From Clostridia bacterium (GTDB lineage: Bacteria; Bacillota; Clostridia; Oscillospirales; Acutalibacteraceae), in the NCBI GenBank assembly GCA_900755995.1, contig CAAEIM010000208.1, positions 1 through 15,052 of the forward strand: a stretch of DNA of 15,052 nt, written 5' to 3'. Shown piece after piece: positions 1 to 7,601 of this stretch (position 1 is its first letter; every line of letters begins with the position of its first letter). The notes beneath the pieces were generated by a model. The model was not told the DNA's origin. It saw only the letters and a program-made list of their open reading frames with translations, and did not search any database. The position numbers and the translations under genes are program-made.

Positions 1-1778
1 CCGGCACGCTGCAGCTTGTATTTTTTAATAACCGATACATAAGCTCAATGCTGCACTGCGGTCAGGAATACTTTTTTTACGGCAGGGTAACAGGAGGTAA
101 GGGCACAGGGCAAATGATATCTCCGACGTTCTCCCCTGTGAGCGAGGAGGCAAAAATACAGCCGATTTACAAGCAGACCGCAGGACTTAATTCAAAAATA
201 ATTGCAAACGCCGTAAAGCAGGCGGTTTCTTATTTGCCCGAGCAGGTAAAAGATCCCCTGCCTGAAATAATACGCAGAACCTTTTCGCTGTGTGATTTAA
301 GATTTGCAATAAAAAACATTCACTTTCCCGAAAATCAGCAGGCTCTTGAAACCGCCAAAAAAAGACTTGTTACCGAGGAGCTTTTAGCTCTTAATCTCGG
401 TATGCGTTCGTTAAAGGAGCATAGCCGTGGCGAAAGCGGAGTTGATATTACAAAAAATTATTTTGATGAGTATAAAAAGCTTTTGCCGTTTACGCTGACA
501 AATGCGCAAAATCGTGTGGTTTGCGAATGCTTATCGGATTTGACAGGCGGCTCAAAGCCTATGAACAGACTTGTGCAGGGAGATGTAGGCTCAGGCAAAA
601 CCGCTGTTGCAGCCGCCGTATGCCATACTGTAATACGCAACGGTTACCAAGCGGCGTTTATGGCGCCTACCGATATTTTGGCAAGGCAGCATTACAAAAC
701 CTTTTCGGAACTTTTTAAGGACACCGACATAAAAACAGCCCTGCTCACAGGCTCTATGAAGGAGTCGGAAAAAAAGGCTGTGAGAGCAGGACTTGAAAAC
801 GGAGATATTGATTTTGCAGTCGGCACACACGCATTGATAACTGAAAAAACAAGCTTTTTTAAGCTCGGTATAGCCGTAACTGACGAACAGCACAGATTCG
901 GCGTTTCACAGAGGGCAAAGCTGATTTCAAAGGGAAGCAATCCCCATTTACTTGTAATGAGCGCCACTCCGATTCCGAGAACCCTCGGACTTGTCATTTT
1001 CGGAGATCTTGATATATCGGTAATTGATGAGCTCCCTCCGTCACGAAAGCCTGTGAAAACCTATGCGACAGGTACAGCAAAGCGCAAAAACTGTTATGAA
1101 TTTATAAAAAACGAGATTTCTCAGGGCAGACAAGCGTATATTGTGTGTCCCCTTGTTGAAGAGAGTGAGCTTGATAATGTGGCTGCGGCTGAGGAATATG
1201 CCGCAGAGCTTATGCTCAATGATTTTTCCGATATTTCGGTTGGCATAGTCCACGGTCATATGAAATCCGCTGAAAAAGATGAGGTTATGAGGAAGTTTGC
1301 AGAAAATGAAATTTCTCTGCTTGTGGCTACCACTGTTATTGAGGTGGGAGTTGACGTACCCAACGCAACCGTTATAGCTATTGAAAATGCCGAGAGATTC
1401 GGACTCTCTCAGCTTCACCAGCTAAGAGGACGGGTAGGCAGGGGCAGGGATGATTCCTACTGCTTTTTGATTAGCAATAGCAGAACTCCCGAAACTGTTG
1501 CAAGACTGAGGGTAATGTGCAGTACAAATGACGGATTTAAAATAGCGGATGAGGATTTAAAGCTTCGTGGGCCCGGAGATTTTTTCGGAGAGCGTCAGCA
1601 CGGACTTCCGCAAATGGCGATTGCGGATTTTGCCGATACCAAGAGCCTTGAGCTGTCGCAGAAAATTGCCGATTTTATTATGTTTAATTACAAAAGCTTA
1701 TATCATGATGATTTGAGAGTTTTAAGAGCAGAGGTTGACAGACTTTTTTCTTTAAACGGTCAAAATTATCTTAATTAA
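1..1778 (+). CDS. recG: ATP-dependent DNA helicase RecG (5' end outside window)
   Basis: RecG remodels stalled replication forks and branch-migrates Holliday junctions. The frame is open from base 3 with no start, so the gene is cut by the window edge. About 590 residues are visible and roughly 80-95 are missing compared with the usual ~680. The visible part begins inside the wedge (OB-fold) domain, which grips the DNA junction. Counting from the Met at base 48, the helicase motifs are Walker A GDVGSGKT at 178-185, a DEQH box at 279-282, SATPIPRT at 305-312 and motif VI QLRGRVGRGR at 458-467. The RecG-type C-terminal segment LRGPGDFFGERQHGLP follows and separates it from Mfd and PriA. It ends 17 bases before the carboxypeptidase gene, so the two are probably co-transcribed. 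All key residues are present and the frame is intact. Confidence 0.96.
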   Translation, partial: GTLQLVFFNNRYISSMLHCGQEYFFYGRVTGGKGTGQMISPTFSPVSEEAKIQPIYKQTAGLNSKIIANAVKQAVSYLPEQVKDPLPEIIRRTFSLCDLRFAIKNIHFPENQQALETAKKRLVTEELLALNLGMRSLKEHSRGESGVDITKNYFDEYKKLLPFTLTNAQNRVVCECLSDLTGGSKPMNRLVQGDVGSGKTAVAAAVCHTVIRNGYQAAFMAPTDILARQHYKTFSELFKDTDIKTALLTGSMKESEKKAVRAGLENGDIDFAVGTHALITEKTSFFKLGIAVTDEQHRFGVSQRAKLISKGSNPHLLVMSATPIPRTLGLVIFGDLDISVIDELPPSRKPVKTYATGTAKRKNCYEFIKNEISQGRQAYIVCPLVEESELDNVAAAEEYAAELMLNDFSDISVGIVHGHMKSAEKDEVMRKFAENEISLLVATTVIEVGVDVPNATVIAIENAERFGLSQLHQLRGRVGRGRDDSYCFLISNSRTPETVARLRVMCSTNDGFKIADEDLKLRGPGDFFGERQHGLPQMAIADFADTKSLELSQKIADFIMFNYKSLYHDDLRVLRAEVDRLFSLNGQNYLN

Positions 1779-1795
1779 TAAATATAGGAGTATTT

Positions 1796-3151
1796 GTGTT
1801 TATGAAATTGAAATTTATCAGGTTTTTATCGGTGCTTTGCACTTTGGTTATACTTGTCTGTGCATTTGCACCAACAGCGGGGGCGGTGTCCTTTACAAAT
1901 AAAGTAGCCACAAAGTCGGATTCAATACTGCTTGTAAATACCGACACAGGGCAGACTGTTTACGAAAAAGAAGCGGATACCAAGCGTTATCCCGCTTCAA
2001 CCACCAAGATTATGACCTACATAGTTGTTATTGAAAATATAGACGATATTGAAAATACCAAGATAACAATTAAAAAGTCGGTGCTTGATGAGCTTGAAGG
2101 CACAGGCAGCTCTGTTGCAAATCTTCAGTATCATATCGGCAAGGAAATGACTGTAAAGGATCTTCTTTACAGTATGATGGTGCCGTCAGGCAATGATGCG
2201 GCAATGATGCTTGCAGATTATGTCGGTGGCAGCGTTGACAAATTTGTTGATATGATGAATGATAAGGCTAAGACACTGGGACTTAAAAATACCCATTTTA
2301 AAAACCCCGACGGTTTGCACGATCCCGATCACTATACTACGGCAAGAGATATGTACACAATGGCTGCATACGCTCTCAAGCTTCCGTATTTTGAGGAGAT
2401 TACCAATACTACTGAATACTACTGTCAAGGTGATGACGAGCCGCTTATCACGACTAACTACTTGATTGACGAATGGCGAGGCGGCGACTATTATTATATG
2501 TACGCAAAGGGAATAAAAACGGGAACAACCGATGAGGCAGGCAGATGTCTTGTTACAACTGCTACTGCAGACGGATATTCTTATCTCCTTGTACTGCTCC
2601 ACGCTCCGTATAAGGAGGGTGTTGAGGAAGAATACTATACCTTCACCGATGCTGCGGATTTATTCCGCTGGGCGCTTACAAGTCTTGAACTCAAAACGGT
2701 AGCTTCAACCCAGACTCCGGTCTGCGAGCAAAAGGTTAAGAATTCTTGGGGCAAAGACAGTGTTTTGCTTGTTCCGGAAAAGAATTTCAGCGCTATTATC
2801 CCGTCTGATTATCAGGAAAAATGGATTTCAATAGAAACCGATACTCCCGAAGAGGTGGACGCTCCGCTTGATACCGATACTGTTGTCGGTACGGCTACAA
2901 TTTTTTATCAAGACGATAAAATGACGGAAAAGCAGGAGCTGACTACAGTTAATTTAGTGCCGAGCGAGAAGGTAGAGCTTAGCGGATTCCTCTATGTGCT
3001 CGATGTAATCGGAACAATAATGCGGTCCTATTGGTTTTTGATTGCTGTAGGATTTATAGTAGTAATTCTGATTATTTATTATATAGCTGCTAAAATCAAT
3101 CGAAAAAAAAGCAAGGATACCAAAAAAGTTAAGCATTACCGCAACCTGTAA
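1796..3151 (+). CDS. dacF: D-alanyl-D-alanine carboxypeptidase (DacF/PBP5-like, membrane-anchored)
   Basis: A low-molecular-mass penicillin-binding protein that removes the terminal D-Ala from peptidoglycan pentapeptides outside the cell. An N-terminal signal peptide spans about residues 5-30 and ends in PTAGA. The three active-site motifs of the family are clear: SxxK (STTK, 68-71, nucleophile Ser68), SGN at 131-133 and KTG at 241-243. A C-terminal domain follows, then a hydrophobic helix at about 411-432 and a basic tail rich in Lys. DacA and DacF usually end in an amphipathic anchor, so a full transmembrane helix is a small departure. The start is GTG at 1796, 5 bases after GGAG; ATG at 1802 (11 bases) is the alternative and changes only two residues. 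It follows recG closely. The exact paralogue (dacA, dacB or dacF) cannot be fixed from sequence alone. Confidence 0.9.
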   Translation: MFMKLKFIRFLSVLCTLVILVCAFAPTAGAVSFTNKVATKSDSILLVNTDTGQTVYEKEADTKRYPASTTKIMTYIVVIENIDDIENTKITIKKSVLDELEGTGSSVANLQYHIGKEMTVKDLLYSMMVPSGNDAAMMLADYVGGSVDKFVDMMNDKAKTLGLKNTHFKNPDGLHDPDHYTTARDMYTMAAYALKLPYFEEITNTTEYYCQGDDEPLITTNYLIDEWRGGDYYYMYAKGIKTGTTDEAGRCLVTTATADGYSYLLVLLHAPYKEGVEEEYYTFTDAADLFRWALTSLELKTVASTQTPVCEQKVKNSWGKDSVLLVPEKNFSAIIPSDYQEKWISIETDTPEEVDAPLDTDTVVGTATIFYQDDKMTEKQELTTVNLVPSEKVELSGFLYVLDVIGTIMRSYWFLIAVGFIVVILIIYYIAAKINRKKSKDTKKVKHYRNL

Positions 3152-3165
3152 AATATAACAAATTT

Positions 3166-3197
3166 AAAGCCACCGCCAAAACAGAGCGGTGGCTTTT
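3166..3197. terminator. Bidirectional terminator between convergent genes
   Basis: An 11-bp stem, AAAGCCACCGC (3166-3176) with GCGGTGGCTTT (3186-3196), encloses a 9-base loop. It has a T-run on the plus side and an A-run that becomes a T-run on the minus strand. It lies between the ends of the carboxypeptidase gene and the minus-strand gene, so it can stop both transcripts. Confidence 0.85.
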
Positions 3198-3216
3198 GTA
3201 ATTGCGGAAGAAGAAA

Positions 3217-3645
3217 TTAAAGATACGATTTAAGCTCTCCTATATTTTCTTCCTCGGTGTCGAGCATTTTTTTGGCAAGCATTGTAATGTTCGGGTCGCT
3301 GCCGTCATATTCACGCATATGTCTTGCCATTTTATTAACTCCCATAGTGCTGCTCTTTATCATCATTTCCGCAATGTGCGAGGGAGAAGAATCCCTCTTT
3401 AAATCTCTGCTTGCCGCATAGTTTGTCATTGCCTTTGTTACGGGGCTTACATGGCGCACGTCCGCACCTCTCCTTTTAAGCATTGTGTTTGCGGTGTGAT
3501 ACAGCTTGCTGTATTTTACCAGCTGGTCACAAAGTATTCCGTCAACCTTGCTGTTGTTTAGCTTTTTGCGCACAGATGAAATACCATTGCACCCCATCTC
3601 TGCGTTTTGCAAAACATAATTAAGCATTTCATTATCGTCAATCAC
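3217..3645 (-). CDS. Hypothetical helical protein, possibly ferritin-like fold
   Basis: I do not recognise this 142-residue protein with certainty. It has no signal peptide or membrane segment. The sequence suggests four amphipathic helices in the order helix-helix-long linker-helix-helix, with Met, Glu and His spread along them and a conserved-looking tail (TEEENIGELKSYL). That layout recalls small ferritin-like bundles of the DUF2383 type, but this is only a guess from pattern. The start is GTG at 3645: GAGGTGAT, an exact complement of the 16S rRNA tail, ends just upstream at good spacing. An in-frame GTG at 3654 lies inside that ribosome binding site and is rejected. It is divergent from the esterase gene and ends at the shared terminator. 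Confidence 0.7.
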   Translation of the reverse strand: MIDDNEMLNYVLQNAEMGCNGISSVRKKLNNSKVDGILCDQLVKYSKLYHTANTMLKRRGADVRHVSPVTKAMTNYAASRDLKRDSSPSHIAEMMIKSSTMGVNKMARHMREYDGSDPNITMLAKKMLDTEEENIGELKSYL

Positions 3646-3695
3646 AAAAATCACCTCTAAAAATATTATTATAAAATATTTGGAAAATATACATC

Positions 3696-3726
3696 TTGAA
3701 AGAGAGCCGATTTTGTGGTTTAATAT
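3696..3726 (+). promoter_or_regulatory. Candidate promoter for the esterase gene
   Basis: TTGAAA at 3696-3701 is followed by TTTAAT at 3719-3724 (17-base spacer) or TAATAT at 3721-3726 (19 bases). If used, transcription would begin about 10 bases before the ATG at 3740, leaving a very short leader. AT-rich surroundings make chance matches likely. Confidence 0.3.
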
Positions 3727-3739
3727 TATTGGTGATACT

Positions 3740-4528
3740 ATGATTAAATCAAATTTAACATACTTTACTCTCCCGTTTCCAAAGGACAGGGGAGAGCGCA
3801 GGGTTTGGGTATATGTTCCCGCTCATAAGGACGGCGAGCTTCTGCCGGTTATTTATATGACTGACGGACAAAATCTTTTTGACGAAAAAAGTACGCCCTA
3901 CGGAAGCTGGGATGTAATTTCGGCGATTGAAAACGAGCAGAAAAATACAGGACTTTCCTGTGCTGTAGTCGGCATTGACAACGGAAATAAGTACCGTGAC
4001 AGCGAGCTTACTCCAAGGTGTATAGGTGAAATTCAGCACAGAGAAATGTTCAATGATATTTTCACTCCTGAGGGCGAGCTGTTTGACAGCTTTCTTGTGG
4101 AAACCGTAATTCCGTATATTGAAAATAATTTTCCTGTCAGAAATAATAAAGAAAGCACAGCGGTTTGCGGAAGCTCATCGGGAGGCTTGCAGTCATTTTT
4201 TGAGGGAATGGAGCATACCGACAAATTCAGCTTTGTTGGGGCACTGTCGCCTGCTTTTCCCGTATATACGGAAGATGACTGGAGAAAATATCTGCTGTCT
4301 AAGGTTAAAGCTGAAATGCCGTATATTTATCTGTACTGCGGCAACGCAGACCCTCTGGAGGAAGCACTTATGCAGGGTACCGAGATGATGTATGATCTTT
4401 TGCCTGAGGTTGGTTATCAGTACGATATGTTCGGCGAGGTATTGCTTTTTGAAAACAGCCATAACGAAAAGGCGTGGAGGGAAATTTTTCCTGATGTCCT
4501 GCACACTTTTCTCGACAAATCAAGATAA
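3740..4528 (+). CDS. Alpha/beta-hydrolase, putative esterase (esterase D/Fes-like)
   Basis: A 262-residue protein of the putative-esterase family, which includes esterase D, enterochelin esterase and feruloyl esterase domains. It should hydrolyse an ester or thioester; the substrate is unknown. The N-terminal part has the family pattern of a beta-strand VWVYVPAHK, then VIYMTDGQNLFD (37-48). The nucleophile elbow is GSSSG (144-148, likely Ser146), the probable acid is Asp204 in CGNADPLEE, and the probable histidine is His241 in ENSHNEKAW. There is no signal peptide, so it is probably cytoplasmic. The open frame extends upstream to 3680, but ATG at 3740 has GGTG at 3731-3734 just upstream and the likely promoter lies inside the extension. 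It stands alone between divergent and convergent minus-strand genes. Confidence 0.82.
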   Translation: MIKSNLTYFTLPFPKDRGERRVWVYVPAHKDGELLPVIYMTDGQNLFDEKSTPYGSWDVISAIENEQKNTGLSCAVVGIDNGNKYRDSELTPRCIGEIQHREMFNDIFTPEGELFDSFLVETVIPYIENNFPVRNNKESTAVCGSSSGGLQSFFEGMEHTDKFSFVGALSPAFPVYTEDDWRKYLLSKVKAEMPYIYLYCGNADPLEEALMQGTEMMYDLLPEVGYQYDMFGEVLLFENSHNEKAWREIFPDVLHTFLDKSR

Positions 4529-4535
4529 ATTAATG

Positions 4536-4562
4536 AAAAAATGCTCTGCCTTATGACAGAGC
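4536..4562 (-). terminator. Terminator of the PduL-type gene
   Basis: A 6-bp stem, GCTCTG (4543-4548) with CAGAGC (4557-4562), has an 8-base loop. Read on the minus strand it is followed by a run of T (plus-strand A at 4536-4541). It lies about 20 bases past the stop of the minus-strand gene. It may also help end the convergent esterase transcript. Confidence 0.65.
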
Positions 4563-4582
4563 GAAAATTCAATGTGAAAATA

Positions 4583-5152
4583 TTAAACGATAACCTCGCC
4601 GTAAACAGTACCGCTAAGACCTGCCGCATTTGATTCGTCAGTGTCAATGTGCATTGCAGGAGCGTAGCTTGAATTTACTCTTACAACAACATCGCCGAAT
4701 ACGGTTTCTCTGCCTGTGCCTTTGCCAACCTTTACAGATACAATCTGCTTGTCGGTTACGCCAAATTCAGCAGCGGTTTCAGGTGTGAGGTGAATGTGTC
4801 TTTTAGCAGCAATAACGCCGCAGGCAATTTCACATTCGCCGTTAGGTCCTACAAGCTTGCATCCCGGTGTGCCTGCAATGTCGCCTGACTCACGAACAGG
4901 AGCAGCGATACCGAGCTTTCGTGCATCGGTAAGAGCAACTTCAACCTGAGTAGCGTTTCTCTCAGGGCCGAGAATAGACATCATCATTTCACCCTTAGGG
5001 CCAACAACCTTGACTTTTTCAGCACAGGCAAACTGACCGGGCTGAGAAAGATCCTTTTTCTTGGTAAGAGTTGCGTCAGCGCCAAAAAGAGCAGCAAAGA
5101 CTTCTTTTGTCACATGAATGTGACGGGCAGAGGTTTCTACCATAATTTCCAT
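4583..5152 (-). CDS. pduL: PduL-type phosphate acyltransferase (phosphotransacylase)
   Basis: Exchanges an acyl group between CoA and phosphate (acetyl- or propanoyl-CoA to the acyl phosphate), which an acetate or propionate kinase can then use to make ATP. The 189-residue protein has the zinc-site motifs of the family: SARHIHV (His11, His13), GPERNATQVE (62-71, with a likely ligand Glu71), AKRHIHL (His119, His121) and AMHIDTDESNAA (His168). The two halves show the duplicated PduL fold. The catalytic domain begins at residue 1, with no N-terminal targeting extension, and no microcompartment shell gene is near, so it is probably a cytosolic enzyme standing in for Pta. The start is ATG at 5152, 8 bases after GGTGG; a TTG at 5167 overlaps that site and is rejected. 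Confidence 0.9.
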   Translation of the reverse strand: MEIMVETSARHIHVTKEVFAALFGADATLTKKKDLSQPGQFACAEKVKVVGPKGEMMMSILGPERNATQVEVALTDARKLGIAAPVRESGDIAGTPGCKLVGPNGECEIACGVIAAKRHIHLTPETAAEFGVTDKQIVSVKVGKGTGRETVFGDVVVRVNSSYAPAMHIDTDESNAAGLSGTVYGEVIV

Positions 5153-5197
5153 ATTATTTACCACCAATCATAATTTATAGCCAAAGGCTTTGATTAT

Positions 5198-5226
5198 ATT
5201 TTACTACTAAATTTCAGAAATTTCAA
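5198..5226 (-). promoter_or_regulatory. Promoter of the PduL-type gene
   Basis: Read on the minus strand: TTGAAA (5221-5226), a 17-base spacer, then TAAAAT (5198-5203). The start of transcription would fall near 5191, giving a leader of about 40 bases that contains the ribosome binding site. Confidence 0.5.
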
Positions 5227-5261
5227 CATATTTAATGGTTTTTTATAAAAGGGGAAAAACA

Positions 5262-5840
5262 ATGTATAAAACTTGGGAAGAATTAAAATCTGAGTGTGAG
5301 CACTGCCAAAAATGCGAGCTTTGCAAAACAAGACACAATGTAGTTGTAGGAGTGGGAAACCCAAATGCAGATATTCTGTTTGTCGGCGAAGGGCCGGGAG
5401 AAAACGAGGATTTGCAGGGTGAGCCGTTTGTGGGACGTGCAGGAAAGCTGCTCGATAAAATGCTTGATGCAGTTGACCTTGACAGAAATAAAAATATATA
5501 CATAGCTAATATCGTGAAATGCAGACCGCCGCAGAACAGAGATCCAAAGCCTGAGGAACAGGAAATGTGTATGGACTGGCTGAGAGCGCAGGTTAAGCTG
5601 ATTAATCCCAAAATCATAGTCTGTCTGGGCAGAATTGCGGCTGCAAAGCTGATTAAGCCTGATATTAAGATTACCAAAGAGCACGGACTGTGGTTTAAAA
5701 AGGGCAAATTTGAGATGATGGCTATGCTGCATCCGGCGGCACTTTTAAGAGATCCAAGGAAAAAGCCTGAGGCTTTTGATGATTTTTTAAAGCTGCGTGA
5801 CAGGGTTGAAGAATTGAATAAAAAGGAGAAAGAACAATGA
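5262..5840 (+). CDS. Type-4 uracil-DNA glycosylase (iron-sulfur)
   Basis: Removes uracil from DNA to start base-excision repair. The 192-residue protein carries the family-4 signatures: GEGPGENEDLQGEPFVGRAG at 42-61 (active-site motif 1), and HPAALLRDP at 157-165 (the leucine-loop motif 2). The [4Fe-4S] ligands are probably Cys15, Cys18, Cys87 and Cys103 (CxxC, then two Cys separated by 15 residues). Cys12 and Cys21 are extra. It lacks the long C-terminal extension of phage-type versions. The start is ATG at 5262 with AAAGGGG upstream; a longer frame from 5235 has no ribosome binding site. The stop overlaps the start of the nitroreductase gene by ATGA, so the two are translationally coupled and this heads a four-gene operon. 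Confidence 0.92.
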   Translation: MYKTWEELKSECEHCQKCELCKTRHNVVVGVGNPNADILFVGEGPGENEDLQGEPFVGRAGKLLDKMLDAVDLDRNKNIYIANIVKCRPPQNRDPKPEEQEMCMDWLRAQVKLINPKIIVCLGRIAAAKLIKPDIKITKEHGLWFKKGKFEMMAMLHPAALLRDPRKKPEAFDDFLKLRDRVEELNKKEKEQ

Positions 5841-6361
5841 GCGAAATGATTGAAAAAATGCTTACAAGAAGAAGCGTTAGAAAATTTAAATCCGATATGA
5901 TTCCCAAAAATGTAATTGATGAGATAATTACCGCAGGCATTTATGCCGCATCGGGCAGGGATTTGCAGTCGCCTATCATTATAGCCGTAACAAACAAGGA
6001 GCTAAGAGATAAGCTTTCTAAAATAAACGCAGAAATTATGGGCAAGGAGAATTTTGATCCGTTCTATAATGCGCCCGTAATTTTAATTGTCATTGCAAAC
6101 AAAAAAGTTCCCACCCATATTTATGACGGCTCTCTTGTTATGGGTAATCTTATGCTTGCAGCTCATGAGCTTGGAGTGGGAAGCTGTTGGATTCACCGTG
6201 CAAAGGAGCTTTTTGAAAGGGAAGAGGGCAAGGAGATTTTGAAATCACTCGGCATTGACGGTGAATTTGAGGGAATCGGTCATTGCGCCCTCGGCTATGT
6301 TGACGGAGAGTATCCCGCCGGGCACCCACGCAGGGAAAACAGGGTTTATTATATTGATTAA
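5837..6361 (+). CDS. FMN-dependent nitroreductase family protein
   Basis: A flavin oxidoreductase of the nitroreductase superfamily, usually an FMN dimer that uses NAD(P)H. The physiological substrate is unknown. The 174-residue chain has the N-terminal FMN-phosphate motif RRSVRKF (11-17), an AASGRDLQSP stretch where the family has its second FMN contact, the central helix LVMGNLMLAAHELGVGSCWI, and a C-terminal GHCALGY strand. It is short for the family but complete. The start overlaps the UDG stop (ATGA at 5837-5840), preceded by AAAGGAG. The next gene (maf) follows 14 bases later, with its ribosome binding site beginning at the stop codon. There are no extra domains such as ferredoxin clusters. 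Confidence 0.87.
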   Translation: MSEMIEKMLTRRSVRKFKSDMIPKNVIDEIITAGIYAASGRDLQSPIIIAVTNKELRDKLSKINAEIMGKENFDPFYNAPVILIVIANKKVPTHIYDGSLVMGNLMLAAHELGVGSCWIHRAKELFEREEGKEILKSLGIDGEFEGIGHCALGYVDGEYPAGHPRRENRVYYID

Positions 6362-6375
6362 GGAGGGCGGTATTT

Positions 6376-6930
6376 ATGATAATTCTTGCTTCGGCTTCAC
6401 CCCGCAGACAGGAGCTTTTAAAGCTGATTACAGAAGATTTTGCCGTAGTCCCGTCTGACATCGACGAAACAGTGCCCGATACTATAGCCGTCGAGTGCCG
6501 ACCCGAATATCTCGCTGTTAAAAAAGCAAGACATATTTTTGAAAACGGTTATGAAAAAGATGTTGTAATCGGCTGTGATACCGGAGTTGTCATCGACGGA
6601 AAAATGCTCGGTAAGCCAATGGACGCAGCAGATGCAAAAGCAATGCTCAAAAGCCTTTCCGGAAGAACCCATAAGGTTATCACAGGCTGCTGTATTTGCA
6701 AAAACGGTGTGCAGAAAAGCTTTTCTCAGGTTACTGAGGTTGAATTTTATCCACTTTCCGAAGATGATATTGATAATTATATTGCAACCGGAGAGCCAAT
6801 GGATAAAGCGGGAGCATACGGTATTCAAGGCAAAGGCTCTCTGCTTGTTAAGAGCATAAACGGGGATTATTTTAATGTTGTAGGTCTTCCCGTTGCATTG
6901 CTCAATCAAAAACTAATTGAAAAGGACTAA
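6376..6930 (+). CDS. maf: Maf family nucleoside triphosphate pyrophosphatase
   Basis: Hydrolyses non-canonical or surplus nucleoside triphosphates (dTTP/UTP type in YhdE-like members) to the monophosphate and pyrophosphate. In Bacillus, Maf also affects septum formation. The 184-residue protein shows the phosphate-binding SASPRR at 6-11, the Asp-containing CDTGVV motif at 67-72, GKP at 79-81, GRTH at 96-99 and AGAYGIQGKG at 145-154, all where the family has them. The length is typical of a single-domain Maf. The start is ATG at 6376 with AAGGAGG directly upstream. It is third in the operon, and its stop is two bases before the next ATG. Its place beside a uracil-DNA glycosylase fits a nucleotide-hygiene theme, which is my inference. 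Confidence 0.93.
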   Translation: MIILASASPRRQELLKLITEDFAVVPSDIDETVPDTIAVECRPEYLAVKKARHIFENGYEKDVVIGCDTGVVIDGKMLGKPMDAADAKAMLKSLSGRTHKVITGCCICKNGVQKSFSQVTEVEFYPLSEDDIDNYIATGEPMDKAGAYGIQGKGSLLVKSINGDYFNVVGLPVALLNQKLIEKD

Positions 6931-6932
6931 AA

Positions 6933-7484
6933 ATGAATATTGAATTTAAAAGGGTAACAAAAAAGCTGCCTGAATATAAAAATATCAAGCAGTTGTATTT
7001 CAGAGCGTTTCCAAAGGAGGAGAGAGCGCCATTTTCGCTGATGCTCAGCAGGGGCAAACGTAATGATGTTGATTTTATTGCCATTTATAATGACGGCAAA
7101 TGGGTTGGATTTATCTATATAATCAATTACCTTGACCTTTCATATGTGTTTTATTTTGCACTCAATGACAGTGAGAGGGGAAAGGGAGTAGGCTCTGCTG
7201 TGCTCGCTGAAATCAGAAAAATGTACAGCGGCAGAAGATTTTTCCTTGCACTGGAACGACTTGACAAAAATTCAGAAAATTACGCTCAAAGACTAAGCCG
7301 CAGCAGCTTTTATCAAAAAAACGGGTTAGTTAAGCTGAATACTTCTATTAAAGAGGGAAATGTAGTTTTTGATTCTATGGGATTTGGCGGTGAAATAAAT
7401 CCTGATGAGTATAAAGAAATGATGAAAAGCTATACCGGGTTTTTCTTTTCAAAAATATATAACGGCGAGATGTATAAAAACTAA
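6933..7484 (+). CDS. GNAT family N-acetyltransferase
   Basis: A 183-residue acetyl-CoA-dependent acetyltransferase of unknown substrate. The acetyl-CoA pyrophosphate loop is ERGKGVGSAV (81-90), after a beta-strand at about 70-77. The C-terminal part, with SSFYQKNGLVK (the family pattern of a Tyr near a turn) and FGGEINPDEYKEMM, resembles small-molecule GNATs. The start is ATG at 6933, two bases after the maf stop, using AAAGGA at the 3' end of maf, so it is the last gene of the four-gene operon. Two tandem hairpins follow. No partner toxin or antitoxin is adjacent, and the RHH-GNAT toxin pattern is not seen. Confidence 0.83.
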   Translation: MNIEFKRVTKKLPEYKNIKQLYFRAFPKEERAPFSLMLSRGKRNDVDFIAIYNDGKWVGFIYIINYLDLSYVFYFALNDSERGKGVGSAVLAEIRKMYSGRRFFLALERLDKNSENYAQRLSRSSFYQKNGLVKLNTSIKEGNVVFDSMGFGGEINPDEYKEMMKSYTGFFFSKIYNGEMYKN

Positions 7485-7517
7485 TTTTCAAAGGTTTGTC
7501 AATCAACGGTATAAACG

Positions 7518-7551
7518 AAAAAGAGGCTGTCATTATGCGACAGTCTCTTAT
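7518..7551. terminator. Terminator after the UDG-Maf operon (bidirectional)
   Basis: A 10-bp stem with one G-T pair, AGAGGCTGTC (7522-7531) and GACAGTCTCT (7539-7548), with a 7-base loop. A T-rich tail follows on the plus strand and a five-T run on the minus strand, so it also suits the minus-strand gene ending at 7600. Confidence 0.75.
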
Positions 7552-7580
7552 TTAATAGGATATTAAATTGAAATGATCGG

Positions 7581-7601
7581 GCAGCCCATCGGCTGCTTTT
7601 T
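7581..7601 (+). terminator. Second terminator, CAYC-loop hairpin family
   Basis: GCAGCC-CATC-GGCTGC (7581-7596) followed by TTTTT. The T-run overlaps the stop codon of the convergent minus-strand gene. The same loop and stem design recurs at 11299 and 14853. Confidence 0.7.

Noticed and set aside
692..997. Minus-strand open frames inside recG and others inside pheT, pheS and dacF
   Set aside because: They are out-of-frame shadows of well-supported genes, with no family motifs and no convincing start signals.
3680..3739. Longer start for the esterase
   Set aside because: No ribosome binding site precedes 3680, and the probable promoter lies within this stretch.
6933..7484. GNAT toxin of a toxin-antitoxin pair
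   Set aside because: TacT/AtaT-type toxins lie next to an RHH antitoxin; here the neighbour is Maf, and the gene is the last in a housekeeping-like operon.
7518..7601. Inverted terminal repeats of an insertion sequence
   Set aside because: The two hairpins are unrelated in sequence, have T-runs, and enclose no transposase; tandem terminators explain them.
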